From: Cohnella laeviribosi DSM 21336
GTDB lineage: Bacteria; Bacillota; Bacilli; Paenibacillales; Paenibacillaceae
Assembly (NCBI RefSeq): GCF_000378425.1
Contig: NZ_KB899832.1
Coordinates: 1 to 61,195 of the forward strand
DNA length: 61,195 bases
Reading direction: 5' to 3'
Shown: in pieces, positions 42,355 to 51,032 of the stretch
How positions within the stretch are numbered: position 1 is the stretch's first letter
Layout of the letters: each line of letters begins with the position of its first letter
Notes under the pieces: model-generated
What the model saw: only the letters and a program-made list of their open reading frames with translations
The model's database searches: none
Told to the model about the DNA's origin: nothing
Program-made: the position numbers and the translations under genes

Positions 42355-42782
42355 CGGCGTTCGTGCAGCTGTTGACCAGCTTCGTCGCTTCCGCCGCTTT
42401 CGGGCTGCTGTTCAATGTGCCCCGCCGCCATCTGGCGCCCGCCGGGGCGGCCGGGATGATCGGGTGGATGATTTATTACGGCTTGCAGCAAGCCGATGCC
42501 AACCCGGTGCTGGCGACATGGCTCGCGTCGCTTGCCGTTTCGCTTGCAAGCCAATGGTTCGCCAGAAGGCTGAAAGCGCCGATTACCGTCTACAACGTTT
42601 CGGGCATCGTGCCGCTCGTGCCCGGCGGCGTCGCGTACGCGGCGATGCGGAATGTGGTTCAGAACCACTACGACCTTGCGGTGCAGCTGGCGTTTCAGGC
42701 GTTCACGCTTTCGGGGGCGATCGCGTTCGGCCTCGTGCTGTCCGAGGTCATCCATCTTTCCTTCCGCAAGATCAAGGCATAG
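42351..42782 (+). CDS. ThrE-type exporter, C-terminal half (YjjB-like, DUF3815)
   Basis: A 143-residue membrane protein with about four to five helices and the SGIVPLVPGG motif typical of YjjB/DUF3815. It pairs with the preceding protein to form the complete ThrE-like exporter of threonine, serine or, by analogy with YjjPB of E. coli, succinate. The ATG overlaps the first-half gene stop. Length matches the family. The substrate cannot be told. Confidence 0.88.
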   Translation: MTAFVQLLTSFVASAAFGLLFNVPRRHLAPAGAAGMIGWMIYYGLQQADANPVLATWLASLAVSLASQWFARRLKAPITVYNVSGIVPLVPGGVAYAAMRNVVQNHYDLAVQLAFQAFTLSGAIAFGLVLSEVIHLSFRKIKA

Positions 42783-42828
42783 CGGACCGTACGTTCCGGC
42801 CGGCGGCAAGTCCTGGTCTCGGGTCCGA

Positions 42829-42857
42829 TTGATTTTCCCTTTCGTTCTCAGTATGAT
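42829..42857 (+). promoter_or_regulatory. Sigma-A promoter of uppP
   Basis: TTGATT (42829-42834), 17 bases, TATGAT (42852-42857), about 60 bases ahead of the TTG start. Confidence 0.65.
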
Positions 42858-42915
42858 GAAACCGCTGCGCGCAAAAACCGGAACCATCACTTTATCAAAA
42901 AAGGTGTGAACGCTG

Positions 42916-43749
42916 TTGGATTGGTTGGAGTTGCTCAAGTCGGTTGTTCTCGGGGCGGTTGAAGGTTTGACGGAATTCGCGCCCGTATCGTCCACCGGGC
43001 ATATGGTCATCGTCGACGACATGTGGCTTCATTCGGAGCAGTTTTTGACCAAGCCCGTCGCCAACACGTTCAAGGTGGTCGTCCAGCTCGGCTCGATTCT
43101 GGCTGTTCTGTTCGTTTTCAAGGACCGGTTTTTGGATCTTCTCGGGCTGAAAAAGCTGAAAGGGCAGGAAGGCGGGCGGAAAAGCCGGCTGAATCTGCTG
43201 CAAGTCATCGTCGGGTTGCTTCCGGCCGCCGTGTTGGGCTTCTTGTTCGAAGACTACATTGACGAATATCTGTTTTCCACGGAGACGGTTTTGATCGGCC
43301 TGGTGGCCGGGGCGCTGCTGATGCTGGCCGCCGACCGGTTTGCGCCCAAGCGAGCGAAGGCCGAAACGGTGGACCAGGTCACATACAAGCAGGCGCTGCT
43401 GGTCGGCTTGTTCCAATGCGTCTCGCTCTGGCCGGGCTTCTCGCGATCCGGATCGACGATTTCCGGCGGGGTGCTGCTTGGCATGAGCCACCGGACCGCC
43501 GCCGACTTTACTTTTATTATGGCCGTGCCGATCATGGCCGGAGCGAGCTTCCTGTCGCTGGTGAAAAATTGGGAATACTTTACCGCGGAATATCTTCCGT
43601 TCTTCATCGTCGGCTTCATCAGTTCGTTCGTGTTCGCGTTGATTTCGATCCGTTTCTTCCTGAAGCTGATCGACCGCATCAAGCTGGTGCCGTTTGCGAT
43701 TTACCGCCTCGCGCTGGCGGTTGTTCTTGCACTGATTCTGTATCTGTAA
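42916..43749 (+). CDS. uppP: Undecaprenyl-diphosphatase (UppP/BacA)
   Basis: A 277-residue membrane enzyme that removes one phosphate from undecaprenyl diphosphate outside the membrane, recycling the lipid carrier for cell wall synthesis and giving bacitracin tolerance. The two active-site motifs are complete: EGLTEFAPVSSTGHM (residues 16-30) and SLWPGFSRSGSTISGG (about 170-187). About eight membrane helices are visible. The start is TTG 42916, about 10 bases after AAAGGTG, beginning MDWLELLKSVVLG. The gene is monocistronic with its own promoter and a perfect terminator. Confidence 0.95.
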   Translation: MDWLELLKSVVLGAVEGLTEFAPVSSTGHMVIVDDMWLHSEQFLTKPVANTFKVVVQLGSILAVLFVFKDRFLDLLGLKKLKGQEGGRKSRLNLLQVIVGLLPAAVLGFLFEDYIDEYLFSTETVLIGLVAGALLMLAADRFAPKRAKAETVDQVTYKQALLVGLFQCVSLWPGFSRSGSTISGGVLLGMSHRTAADFTFIMAVPIMAGASFLSLVKNWEYFTAEYLPFFIVGFISSFVFALISIRFFLKLIDRIKLVPFAIYRLALAVVLALILYL

Positions 43750-43750
43750 A

Positions 43751-43803
43751 ACAAATGAACCTCCAAAAACCACTGTCATAAGTGGGGCTGGAGGTTCATT
43801 TGT
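43751..43803 (+). terminator. Perfect 15-bp terminator after uppP
   Basis: ACAAATGAACCTCCA pairs perfectly with TGGAGGTTCATTTGT, followed by TTTGTAT. The long AT-rich base and convergence with the haem locus suggest use from both sides. Confidence 0.88.
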
Positions 43804-43971
43804 TTTGTATCCGTCCCGCCGGAGCGGTTGGTTGTGAATGCAGTTGCTTTAACGGCAATTGCAAAGTCCGATATCGGGCGCACGCCCGATTTAAGTGCCA
43901 TAGAGGCAATTAAATCCGGTACACACAGCCCGCCGGAGCGGATGAGCGGGAATGCTCGCCGCTTGCGGCGT

Positions 43972-45213
43972 TCAGCCGGTTTTTTCGACGGTCTCCGCGG
44001 TTTCCGCCGTTTCTTCCGTTTCTACCGTTTGCGCCGATTGCACCGATTGTACCGCTTGCCCCGATTGTTCCGCCGATTGCGCTGTCTCCGCCGGCTCCGT
44101 GCCGGCCGTTCTCGGCTCGCGCACGATTTTGACTTCCTGGAACGTGATTTTGTTGCTGAGGATATAATCCGGAATATCCCGATGCCTATGGGATTCCTTA
44201 AACGCGCTGCTCCTGGTCCACGCCTGGAAATCCTCCTTGCGCCGCCAGCGGGTCACGACGCTGACTTCCTCGTAATCCTTCGTATTTTCCGTCAGCAGCA
44301 CTTCCAGACCGAGAAAGCCTTCCATGAATTCGACTTTGCCCACCTTGTCAAACCGTTCGATCAGCTTGTGCGCATGGCCTTTCTTAATTTGGGATGTGTT
44401 CGTCACGATAACCATCGTCGAGTCCTCCTTGGCCTTTTGGACCGGTATAATAATGGGATAATCCTCTTCAAACCTGACTTTGGCGTCAATATCGTAGACA
44501 TACCGGAGAAACCGCGGGGTGATGACCTTGCGCGGCTCTCCTTCCGCGACCGCCAGGCCGTGCTTCATCGCAATCAGATAATGGCAGTACGCCGCCGCTT
44601 GCTGAAGATCGTGCAGCACCATCACAATCGTCAAGCCCCATTCGCGGTTGAGGCGCTGCAGCATCTCCATCACATCCAACTGATGGGACAAATCCAGAAA
44701 CGTGGTCGGCTCATCCAGCAGCAGAATGCCGGTTTTTTGGGCTAAGGCCATCGCGATCCGGACCTTTTGCTGCTCGCCCCCGGACAACGTATGGAACAAC
44801 CGGTCCCGGTGCTTCTCTGTACCCGTCGCCTCCATCGCCCATTCGATCGCTTCCCGGTCTTCCGCCGACATCCGGTTCTCCCAGAACCGCTTGTGCGGCG
44901 AGCGGCCGTAGGCGACAATCTCCTGCACCGTCAAATCCGGAAACATCTCCTTGGACTGCGGCAGCATCGTGAGCGTCCGCGCAAACTCCGCGGGCTTAAA
45001 CGTTTGAACCAAGCGGTCGCCGACGCGAATCTCGCCGCCGTCCGCCGCGGCCAGCCGGGAGACGATCTTGAGCAAAGTCGATTTGCCGGAGCCGTTCGGG
45101 CCGACGATCGCGGTGATTCGCCCTTCGGGGATCGAAACCGTGACGCCGTCCAACTGAAAGTGCCCGAGATCAAGCTGCAGGTGTTCCGTTTGAATCGCCG
45201 TCATAGCCGTCAT
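43972..45213 (-). CDS. Haem/siderophore ABC ATPase fused to IsdG-type haem monooxygenase
   Basis: A 413-residue two-domain protein. Residues 1-262 are a FecE/FhuC-type ATPase: Walker [10 protein letters not shown] (38-46), signature LSGGEQ (143-148), Walker B ILLLDEP (163-169), H-loop H201. Residues 267-364 are an IsdG/IsdI-like ABM domain that degrades haem to release iron: [26 protein letters not shown]332 and H342. With M267 as residue 1 the triad is N6, W66, H76, the same positions as S. aureus IsdI. A Glu/Thr/Ala/Gln-rich tail (365-413) follows. M267 is preceded by AAGGAGG at 8 bases, so the oxygenase may also be made alone. The ATG overlaps the permease stop (ATGA). It is the last gene of the Fur-controlled minus-strand operon. 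Confidence 0.9.
   Translation of the reverse strand: MTAMTAIQTEHLQLDLGHFQLDGVTVSIPEGRITAIVGPNGSGKSTLLKIVSRLAAADGGEIRVGDRLVQTFKPAEFARTLTMLPQSKEMFPDLTVQEIVAYGRSPHKRFWENRMSAEDREAIEWAMEATGTEKHRDRLFHTLSGGEQQKVRIAMALAQKTGILLLDEPTTFLDLSHQLDVMEMLQRLNREWGLTIVMVLHDLQQAAAYCHYLIAMKHGLAVAEGEPRKVITPRFLRYVYDIDAKVRFEEDYPIIIPVQKAKEDSTMVIVTNTSQIKKGHAHKLIERFDKVGKVEFMEGFLGLEVLLTENTKDYEEVSVVTRWRRKEDFQAWTRSSAFKESHRHRDIPDYILSNKITFQEVKIVREPRTAGTEPAETAQSAEQSGQAVQSVQSAQTVETEETAETAETVEKTG
44413..44430 (-). promoter_or_regulatory. Internal ribosome binding site and start inside the ABC-IsdG fusion
   Basis: On the minus strand AAGGAGGA (44430-44423) is followed after 8 bases by ATG (44415-44413), in frame with the ATPase ahead of it. 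It would start a free 147-residue haem monooxygenase beginning MVIVTN. This is a better translation signal than that of many genes in the window. Confidence 0.75.
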
Positions 45214-46208
45214 ATGAGCCGCTTCCTCCTCCGCAGCAGGATCAGAAAGAACGGTGCGCCAAGGCAGGCGAGCAAGATCCCGACCGGCAGCTCGATCGGG
45301 TCGAACCACGTCCGGGCGGCCGTATCCGCAAGCGTCACCAGCGCGGCGCCGCCGGCAACGGACAGGGGCAGCAGGTATCGGTAATCGTCGCCGACCAGAA
45401 GGCGCATGGCGTGGGGGACGACCAGTCCGACGAAGCTGACGAGTCCGGCGACGCTGACTGCGGTTCCGGCGAGCAGGGAGGCGAGCAGGATGAGCAGCAT
45501 CCGCTGAAGCTCGACCCGCTGGCCGAGCAGCTTGGCGGAGTCGTCGCCGAGCAGAAGCAGGTTGGCCGGCTTGATCGCCGGTACCGACAGCAGCAGTCCG
45601 GCAACGGCGTAAGGGGCCATGAACCGGAGATGATGCCAGCTGCGTCCTTCCAGCCCGCCCGCAAGCCAGGGGATCACCGCCTGCACCCGGTCGCTGTAGA
45701 CGACCATCAGCCCGCTTGTCACCGCTCCGAGCAGCGCATTGACGGCGACGCCCGCAAGCACGATTTTGACGGGAGAAGCTCCTTTATCCCATGCGAGAAA
45801 ATAGACGGCCAGCGAGGAGGCCAGCGCTCCCGCAAATGCGGCGGCCGGAAGCCAAAATCCGGCCTGCGGCCACACGACCATCGTCAGGATGGCCGCAACG
45901 CCGCCGCCCGCGGAAACGCCGATCACGCCGGGATCGGCCAGCGGATTGCGCATGACGCCTTGCAGCAGCGCGCCGGCCGCGGCAAGACAGGCGCCCACCA
46001 GAAGGCCGATCGCCACTCTGGGCAGCCGCAAGTCGATCAGGATCTGACGGTAGAGCGGATCCCCGCCCGAGAAGAACACCGTCCAAATCTCTTGCGGCGG
46101 AATCGATACCGAGCCGTAGTGCAGACCGTAGAGCACGGTCAAAAGGAGAACAAACGGCAGGGCCCAGACGATGCGCTTGCGCCTTTTGCTTAACGTAAGG
46201 CTGCTCAT
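45210..46208 (-). CDS. FecCD-family iron/haem ABC permease
   Basis: A 332-residue permease of the BtuC/FecCD type with about ten helices. Landmarks are [40 protein letters not shown], the [12 protein letters not shown] region, and [20 protein letters not shown] with [20 protein letters not shown]. It should form the channel for haem or a ferric siderophore. The stop overlaps the ATPase-fusion start; it lies 4 bases after the binding-protein gene. With the fused haem oxygenase in the same operon, haem is the probable substrate. Confidence 0.92.
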   Translation of the reverse strand: MSSLTLSKRRKRIVWALPFVLLLTVLYGLHYGSVSIPPQEIWTVFFSGGDPLYRQILIDLRLPRVAIGLLVGACLAAAGALLQGVMRNPLADPGVIGVSAGGGVAAILTMVVWPQAGFWLPAAAFAGALASSLAVYFLAWDKGASPVKIVLAGVAVNALLGAVTSGLMVVYSDRVQAVIPWLAGGLEGRSWHHLRFMAPYAVAGLLLSVPAIKPANLLLLGDDSAKLLGQRVELQRMLLILLASLLAGTAVSVAGLVSFVGLVVPHAMRLLVGDDYRYLLPLSVAGGAALVTLADTAARTWFDPIELPVGILLACLGAPFFLILLRRRKRLI

Positions 46209-46212
46209 CCCG

Positions 46213-47178
46213 TCACTTCACCGCCCGGAAGATGCCCTGGAGCCGATCGATGGCTTCCGTCACTCGCGTCCCCGGGTTGGTGCCGAACAGGTCGGAAGGC
46301 AGAACGTCCACCCGGCCGTTGCGAACCGCGTCCAGGTCGTTCCAGGCGGCGTTTTTCTCCATTTCCTTCACAAAGCTGGCCCGAACCGCTTCCGGATCGC
46401 CGTGCGTCATGATCAGAATATATTGCGGGTTCGCTTGCATGATGCGTTCGACGTTCAGTTGGGCGTATTGCGGGAAGCTCTGCAAGCCGGGGAAATCGGC
46501 GGCAATATTGACCCCGCCCGCCAATTCCAGCAGATTGCCCCCCAGCGATTTCGGCAGGGCGGCCATATTCGTGCCGGGCGTACCGTAAACGAGCAGCACC
46601 CGGGGCTTGGGGTCCGGCGCTTGCGCCTTCGCCTCGTTCAGCTTCGCATCGATGTTCGCGATCAGCTTTTTCGCTTGTTCCTGCTTTTGCAGCATGTCGC
46701 CGAACAGGGCGATTTGCTTTTTGATGTCGTCGACCGAATTGGCCTCGGTTAACACCATTTGGGCCCCTAGGCCTTCGATGGCCGGAACGTCCTTCGCATT
46801 CAACGAGACATTGCCGAGCACGACATCGGGTTTTACGAGCGTAATCTTCTCCAGGTCGACTTGATGCGTGGAGCCGATCTGCTCGACCTCGGCCGCCTCG
46901 GGAACCGGAAGCGGTCCGGCGGAAGTCGGCCTGCCGACCAGCTTTCCGCCTAACGCGTAGACGATATCCATATCCCCGTTGCTCAGGGCTACGATATTCT
47001 CCGGCACTTTCGAAAAAACGATCGTCCGGTCCGCAAAGTCCCGGATCGTCATGAGCGGTTTTTCTCCAGTGGCGCCGGCCGCATTGGGCGTTCCCGGACT
47101 TCCCGAGCCCCCGGCATTCTGGCATCCCGCCATGGCAAGCGAGAGGAGGGCAAGCCCCCATATCTTGAATCGTTTCAT
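46213..47178 (-). CDS. Haem/siderophore ABC substrate-binding lipoprotein
   Basis: A 321-residue class III binding protein with a lipoprotein signal (lipobox AMAGC) and a Gly/Ser linker. The two-lobe fold is recognisable from IVALSNGDMDIVYALGGKLV, LVKPDVVLGNVSLN, PRVLLVYGTPGTN and RIMQANPQYILIMTHGDP. Such proteins deliver haem or ferric chelates to a FecCD permease. The ATG at 47178 gives a normal signal peptide; a longer frame to 47196 adds only six residues. A Fur-type box at 47218 lies 40 bases upstream. It is the first gene of the minus-strand haem operon. Confidence 0.9.
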   Translation of the reverse strand: MKRFKIWGLALLSLAMAGCQNAGGSGSPGTPNAAGATGEKPLMTIRDFADRTIVFSKVPENIVALSNGDMDIVYALGGKLVGRPTSAGPLPVPEAAEVEQIGSTHQVDLEKITLVKPDVVLGNVSLNAKDVPAIEGLGAQMVLTEANSVDDIKKQIALFGDMLQKQEQAKKLIANIDAKLNEAKAQAPDPKPRVLLVYGTPGTNMAALPKSLGGNLLELAGGVNIAADFPGLQSFPQYAQLNVERIMQANPQYILIMTHGDPEAVRASFVKEMEKNAAWNDLDAVRNGRVDVLPSDLFGTNPGTRVTEAIDRLQGIFRAVK

Positions 47179-47217
47179 GTATCCATTCCCCTGCAATTAT
47201 TGAGATTTGTTCTCAAT

Positions 47218-47236
47218 GATAATGAGAATCGTTCTT
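47218..47236. promoter_or_regulatory. Fur box for the minus-strand haem operon
   Basis: GATAATGAGAATCGTTCTT matches the 19-base Fur consensus at 15 positions, and an overlapping TTCTCA...TGAGAA repeat (47210-47228) adds a second register. It lies 40 bases ahead of the binding-protein start. Confidence 0.85.
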
Positions 47237-47377
47237 GATGTCAATATCTTCTAGTGGTATACTCGAATCGTTCCGAACAAGTCGAGGTGATGGGATGAAG
47301 TAGAATCGGTGTCATCCGGAATAGGCGGAGTGAGGGTGAAGTCCGCAGCAGGCGGCATTTTTTTAAACCCCTATATT

Positions 47378-47396
47378 GAGAATGATAATCATTGAT
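47378..47396. promoter_or_regulatory. Fur box for the plus-strand NEAT/Isd operon
   Basis: GAGAATGATAATCATTGAT matches the Fur consensus at 15 of 19 positions and contains the uninterrupted core GATAATCAT. It lies 42-60 bases ahead of the first NEAT gene. Confidence 0.9.
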
Positions 47397-47437
47397 AAAA
47401 AGGGGATGTCCAAACGAAAGGAGGTTGTTTGCTCCCG

Positions 47438-48589
47438 ATGAGACGGCTGTTTCAAATTCTGGGCGCATGGGTGCCGCTTGTCTGGCTTGCGGCGTTGCTT
47501 GCGTCCTGTCCGACGGCGCTGGCGGCCTTTGACCTGGCCGACGGCACGTATACGATCGATTATGTGATCAAAAGGGCGGACGACGATTCCGTTTCGATTG
47601 CAAACGATTACTTCGACAAACCGGCCGAGATGACGGTGGAAAACGGCGCGGCGACCGTAAAAATCCGCATGAACCACAGCGCATGGATTACGGAATTCAT
47701 GGTTCCCGTAAGCGGTTCCTATGTGGATGCGCCCGTCGTGGCCAGCGACAAGGAGGCGGATACCCGCACGGTGCGTTTTGGCGTTGACGATCTGAGCTCG
47801 CCGCTTGCGGTGAAAATGCACGTGACGGTCGAATCGATCGATTACGACCATGATTATACGGTGCGGTTCGTGTTCGACACGGGCAGCGCCAAGCTTGTGA
47901 AAGCGGCGGATAAGCCTGCCGATAAGCCGGCGGGAACGGCGAAATCGGACGCGCCGGCCCAAGCCGCACCGGGCAACGCGTCCGGAGCGCCTGCCGGTTC
48001 GGGGGGGAACGCGAAAGCGGGAGCTGCGGCGGGCGCAGGCGTCTCCAAAGGCGTTACTGCAGGCGCTTCTGCAAGCGCGCCTTCATCCCCGGCTCCGGCC
48101 AAGGGCGCTGCCGCTCCGGCAGGGAATTCGGAAAGCGGCAAGTCCGGTTCGTCGTCCGCTTCGGCTAGCAGCTCAGCATCCGGAGCTTCGCCGCTTCCGG
48201 CCGGCTCGGCAGCGGGCGCTTCGGCCGGCGAGAAAACCGCCGCGCCGCCGTCGGCCGCCGAGGCCACGCCGTCCGCCGAAGCCGCTTCGCCTGCGGCAGC
48301 GGCTCCGGCCGCCTTCGCTTCCGCAGAAGCGGCGGCAAGCAGCCCGGCCGCCGAGCCTGCGCCGCCAACGGCCGGGCAGAATGCGTCGGCCGGCGAAGCC
48401 GCCGAAGCGGAGTCCGGCGCCCCCGCCGTGGCGCCGGAGGATAAGGTCTCCGGCCGCCTGAACGCGGGCGCGGCCGCGCTGGTGCTCGGACTGCTTGTGC
48501 TGTCCGGCGCCGCGACGGCGTATTTGCTGCGCAGAGCCAAGCTTCGCAAACGCTCCGCGGCCGATCCGGCCCCGGAACAATCGATTTAA
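47438..48589 (+). CDS. Membrane-anchored single-NEAT haem-binding protein (IsdC-like)
   Basis: A 383-residue exported protein. Signal peptide about 1-29. The NEAT domain (about 31-148) has the 3-10 helix S53-xxxx-Y58 and the haem-iron motif Y136-xxx-Y140 (YDHDY), as in IsdC, which passes haem from the surface to the membrane importer. A 190-residue Ala/Ser/Pro/Gly-rich spacer follows (about 155-340), then one membrane helix (LVLGLLVLSGAATAYLL) and a basic tail. There is no LPxTG or NPxTG sorting motif, so it is anchored by its helix. The start is uncertain: ATG 47438 is 13 bases after AAAGGAGG, TTG 47429 is 4 bases after it. The next gene follows 22 bases later. Confidence 0.88.
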   Translation: MRRLFQILGAWVPLVWLAALLASCPTALAAFDLADGTYTIDYVIKRADDDSVSIANDYFDKPAEMTVENGAATVKIRMNHSAWITEFMVPVSGSYVDAPVVASDKEADTRTVRFGVDDLSSPLAVKMHVTVESIDYDHDYTVRFVFDTGSAKLVKAADKPADKPAGTAKSDAPAQAAPGNASGAPAGSGGNAKAGAAAGAGVSKGVTAGASASAPSSPAPAKGAAAPAGNSESGKSGSSSASASSSASGASPLPAGSAAGASAGEKTAAPPSAAEATPSAEAASPAAAAPAAFASAEAAASSPAAEPAPPTAGQNASAGEAAEAESGAPAVAPEDKVSGRLNAGAAALVLGLLVLSGAATAYLLRRAKLRKRSAADPAPEQSI

Positions 48590-48611
48590 TAGGCAAAGGA
48601 GAAGAGTGACC

Positions 48612-50933
48612 TTGAGCAAGCCCTATGTAAAATTGATTGCGTTATGGACAGCGGTGCTTACGCTTGTTGCCGGACTTCACCTCGTTCCGGGAACAGCTTC
48701 CGCCGCGTCGAATCCGTCGGTCTCTTCCGCGGTTTATCAAGACGGCACTTATTCGGTCAATTATACGGTGTACAAAGTGGATACCGGAACCGGCCTCGGA
48801 ACCGACACGCCATCCCAGATGGACACCTTTATGGACAAGGAGGCGAAAGCCGAGGTACGCATCGCAAACGGCGAAACCTGGGTGACCGTCGTGCTGAACC
48901 AGGCGAAATGGTGGGTTTCGCTGGAGGTGGACAGCGGCGACGAGAAAGGGCCTGACGACGAGAAATATCCGGCGGTGACGGTCGTCAGCGAAGATCCGGC
49001 CGCCAACAAGCGGACCGTCAAGTTCAAAGTCAAGGACATAGGCGCAAGAACGAAGGCTTACGTACATGTCGACGCATCGGATACGGTACCGGGCTACAAC
49101 CACAAATACGATGTCGAATTCGGATTCGACACCTCCTCCATTCCGCTCGCGTCCGTAGGTCCGGCGGAACCGGCGCTTGCGGACGGCGCGTATACGATCG
49201 GTTTTCAGGCTTTGCACGCCACCAAAGACCAGCCGTCGTCGATGAACGCCTATTTTCTGGCGCCCAAGCGGCTCACGGTAAAAGGCGGGAAAAAGCTGGT
49301 TACAGCCACGCTGAAGGACAGTTCGGTGATCAAGGAGTTCAAAGTGGCGGCGGACGGCGAGAACTTTGTGGAAGCCGCGACGCTGAGCGCGGATGAGAAG
49401 GCCGACACCCGCGTCGTGCAGTTCGAAGTCGCCAAGCTGAGCGATGTGCTCAAGGCGAAAGTGCATATCGTCACGTCTTATGTCCGCGATGGCGTTGAAA
49501 CGCCATACGAGATGACCCACGACATTCGCCTGGCGTTTGATCTCGACAGCATCGCGCCGACGCTTGCGGACGGCGAGTACAACGTATCGCTGACCCTTCC
49601 GGACAACGTCAAGGATTACGTGGACGGCTCCCTGGGGCTGTCGGTGCAAAACGGCCAATATGTCGTGACCTTCAAAACGGTCCAAGGCTCGACCGTTTCC
49701 AAGCTGCAAAAAGCGGGCAGCAGCGATTTCATCGAACCGATAACGTCCGAAGTCGCGGCGCTGGCCGCCACTACGACGAAAGCGGCGCAGTTCAAAATCG
49801 ACGATCTGAACGCCGCTTATACCGCATACCTGAGGATTGACGGGGAAGAATCCGAACGTCCGTTCGAAGTCCGGTTAAGCGGCGCTACGCCGGTTGACGA
49901 AGACGACGAAGGGAACGGAAATCCGGGAGGCGGCGGCGGAAGCGGCGGTTATCTGCTGTCCGACGGCCTTTATACGATGGATTTTACCGTCTTGAAGAAA
50001 GGGACGGCCGAACCGTCCGTCATGAACGGCTATGTGGTCAACACGGCCAAACTCAGGGTCGAAAACAAAGTGAACTACGTGGCGGTCACCCTGAAGCAAA
50101 GCAAGGAGATTACCGCGTTCACCGTAAACGGAATCACGCCGAATACGATCGAAAGCGACCCGGTGGCGAACACCCGCACGGTCGAATTCGAAGTTGCCGA
50201 TCTTACGGCGATTATTCCCGCCTGGGTGAAGGTCGAATGGCCGGAATACAACTATTTCCACGATTACGAAGTCGATCTGAAGTTCGGGGCGCCCCGTCCG
50301 GTGCTGAACAAAATTGAAATCGGCGATAAGAAGTCCGAAGAGAACGGCAACGATGCCGCCGGCGGCGACGGCAACGGCGGTACGGCCGGCAAGACGGTTC
50401 AATTGAGCGACATTCAGTACCACTGGGCCAAAGGCGCGATCGACGAAGCGGTGAAGCTCGGCTTTGCAACCGGCTTCCCGGACGGCACGTTCCGACCCGA
50501 CGCGCAGGTCAGCCGCGCCGAGTTTGCGGCGATGATCGCCCGGGCGCTCAAGCTGGAAAGCGCGGCCAACAGGCTGACCTTCAAGGATCTCGGCAGCATT
50601 CCGCCCTGGGTCAGACCGTATATCGCGCAGGCGGTGGAGGCCGGTCTTCTGAACGGCTATGCGGACGGTACGTTCCGTTCCTTTCATCCGATTACGCGCG
50701 CCGAGATCGCCGTCATTCTGGTCCGCGCGCTCGGCATCGAGCCCGACGAAACGGCGGCGCTGCCGTTCAAGGATGCGGACCAGGTCCAATCCTGGGCCCG
50801 TCCTTATGTCGCCACGGCTTACAAGCAGGGCCTGATCGGCGGCAAATCGAACGAGCTGCTGAAACCCAACGACAGCGCGACGCGGGCGGAAGCGGTCACG
50901 TTCATCCTGCGGCTGCTGAAGCAAAAGCCGTAA
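48612..50933 (+). CDS. Surface haemophore with four NEAT domains and three SLH domains
   Basis: A 773-residue exported protein. Signal peptide about 1-32. NEAT1 at 42-173 has Y162-xxx-Y166; NEAT2 at 190-310 has Y299-xxx-H303, with His in place of the second Tyr; NEAT3 at 319-423 lacks both tyrosines (RPFEVRL); NEAT4 at 449-558 has Y548-xxx-Y552. A Gly/Asn/Asp linker leads to three SLH domains (about 597-773; each with the FPDGTFRPD-type and TRAE motifs), which bind pyruvylated wall polymer. It should capture haem at the S-layer and pass it to the IsdC-like protein. SLH-anchored NEAT proteins are known from B. anthracis BslK. The start is TTG 48612 (10 bases from GGAG) or GTG 48606. Confidence 0.92.
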   Translation: MSKPYVKLIALWTAVLTLVAGLHLVPGTASAASNPSVSSAVYQDGTYSVNYTVYKVDTGTGLGTDTPSQMDTFMDKEAKAEVRIANGETWVTVVLNQAKWWVSLEVDSGDEKGPDDEKYPAVTVVSEDPAANKRTVKFKVKDIGARTKAYVHVDASDTVPGYNHKYDVEFGFDTSSIPLASVGPAEPALADGAYTIGFQALHATKDQPSSMNAYFLAPKRLTVKGGKKLVTATLKDSSVIKEFKVAADGENFVEAATLSADEKADTRVVQFEVAKLSDVLKAKVHIVTSYVRDGVETPYEMTHDIRLAFDLDSIAPTLADGEYNVSLTLPDNVKDYVDGSLGLSVQNGQYVVTFKTVQGSTVSKLQKAGSSDFIEPITSEVAALAATTTKAAQFKIDDLNAAYTAYLRIDGEESERPFEVRLSGATPVDEDDEGNGNPGGGGGSGGYLLSDGLYTMDFTVLKKGTAEPSVMNGYVVNTAKLRVENKVNYVAVTLKQSKEITAFTVNGITPNTIESDPVANTRTVEFEVADLTAIIPAWVKVEWPEYNYFHDYEVDLKFGAPRPVLNKIEIGDKKSEENGNDAAGGDGNGGTAGKTVQLSDIQYHWAKGAIDEAVKLGFATGFPDGTFRPDAQVSRAEFAAMIARALKLESAANRLTFKDLGSIPPWVRPYIAQAVEAGLLNGYADGTFRSFHPITRAEIAVILVRALGIEPDETAALPFKDADQVQSWARPYVATAYKQGLIGGKSNELLKPNDSATRAEAVTFILRLLKQKP

Positions 50934-51032
50934 TCGTCGTCTCCAAATGCGGCGAAACTCGCGGGGGTGCCGGCTGCCGGCATCCTTCGCGTGCTTTGCC
51001 GGCATGAAGAGAAAGCAAAGGGGATTGAAACG

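Noticed and set aside
47950..48440. Alternative frames of 140-230 codons on the minus strand across the NEAT protein spacer.
   Set aside because: They mirror the Ala/Ser/Pro-rich low-complexity coding of the plus strand and have no independent signals.
47438..50933. Sortase sorting signals (LPxTG, NPxTG) in the two NEAT proteins.
   Set aside because: None is present. The first protein ends in a membrane helix with basic tail, the second in three SLH domains.
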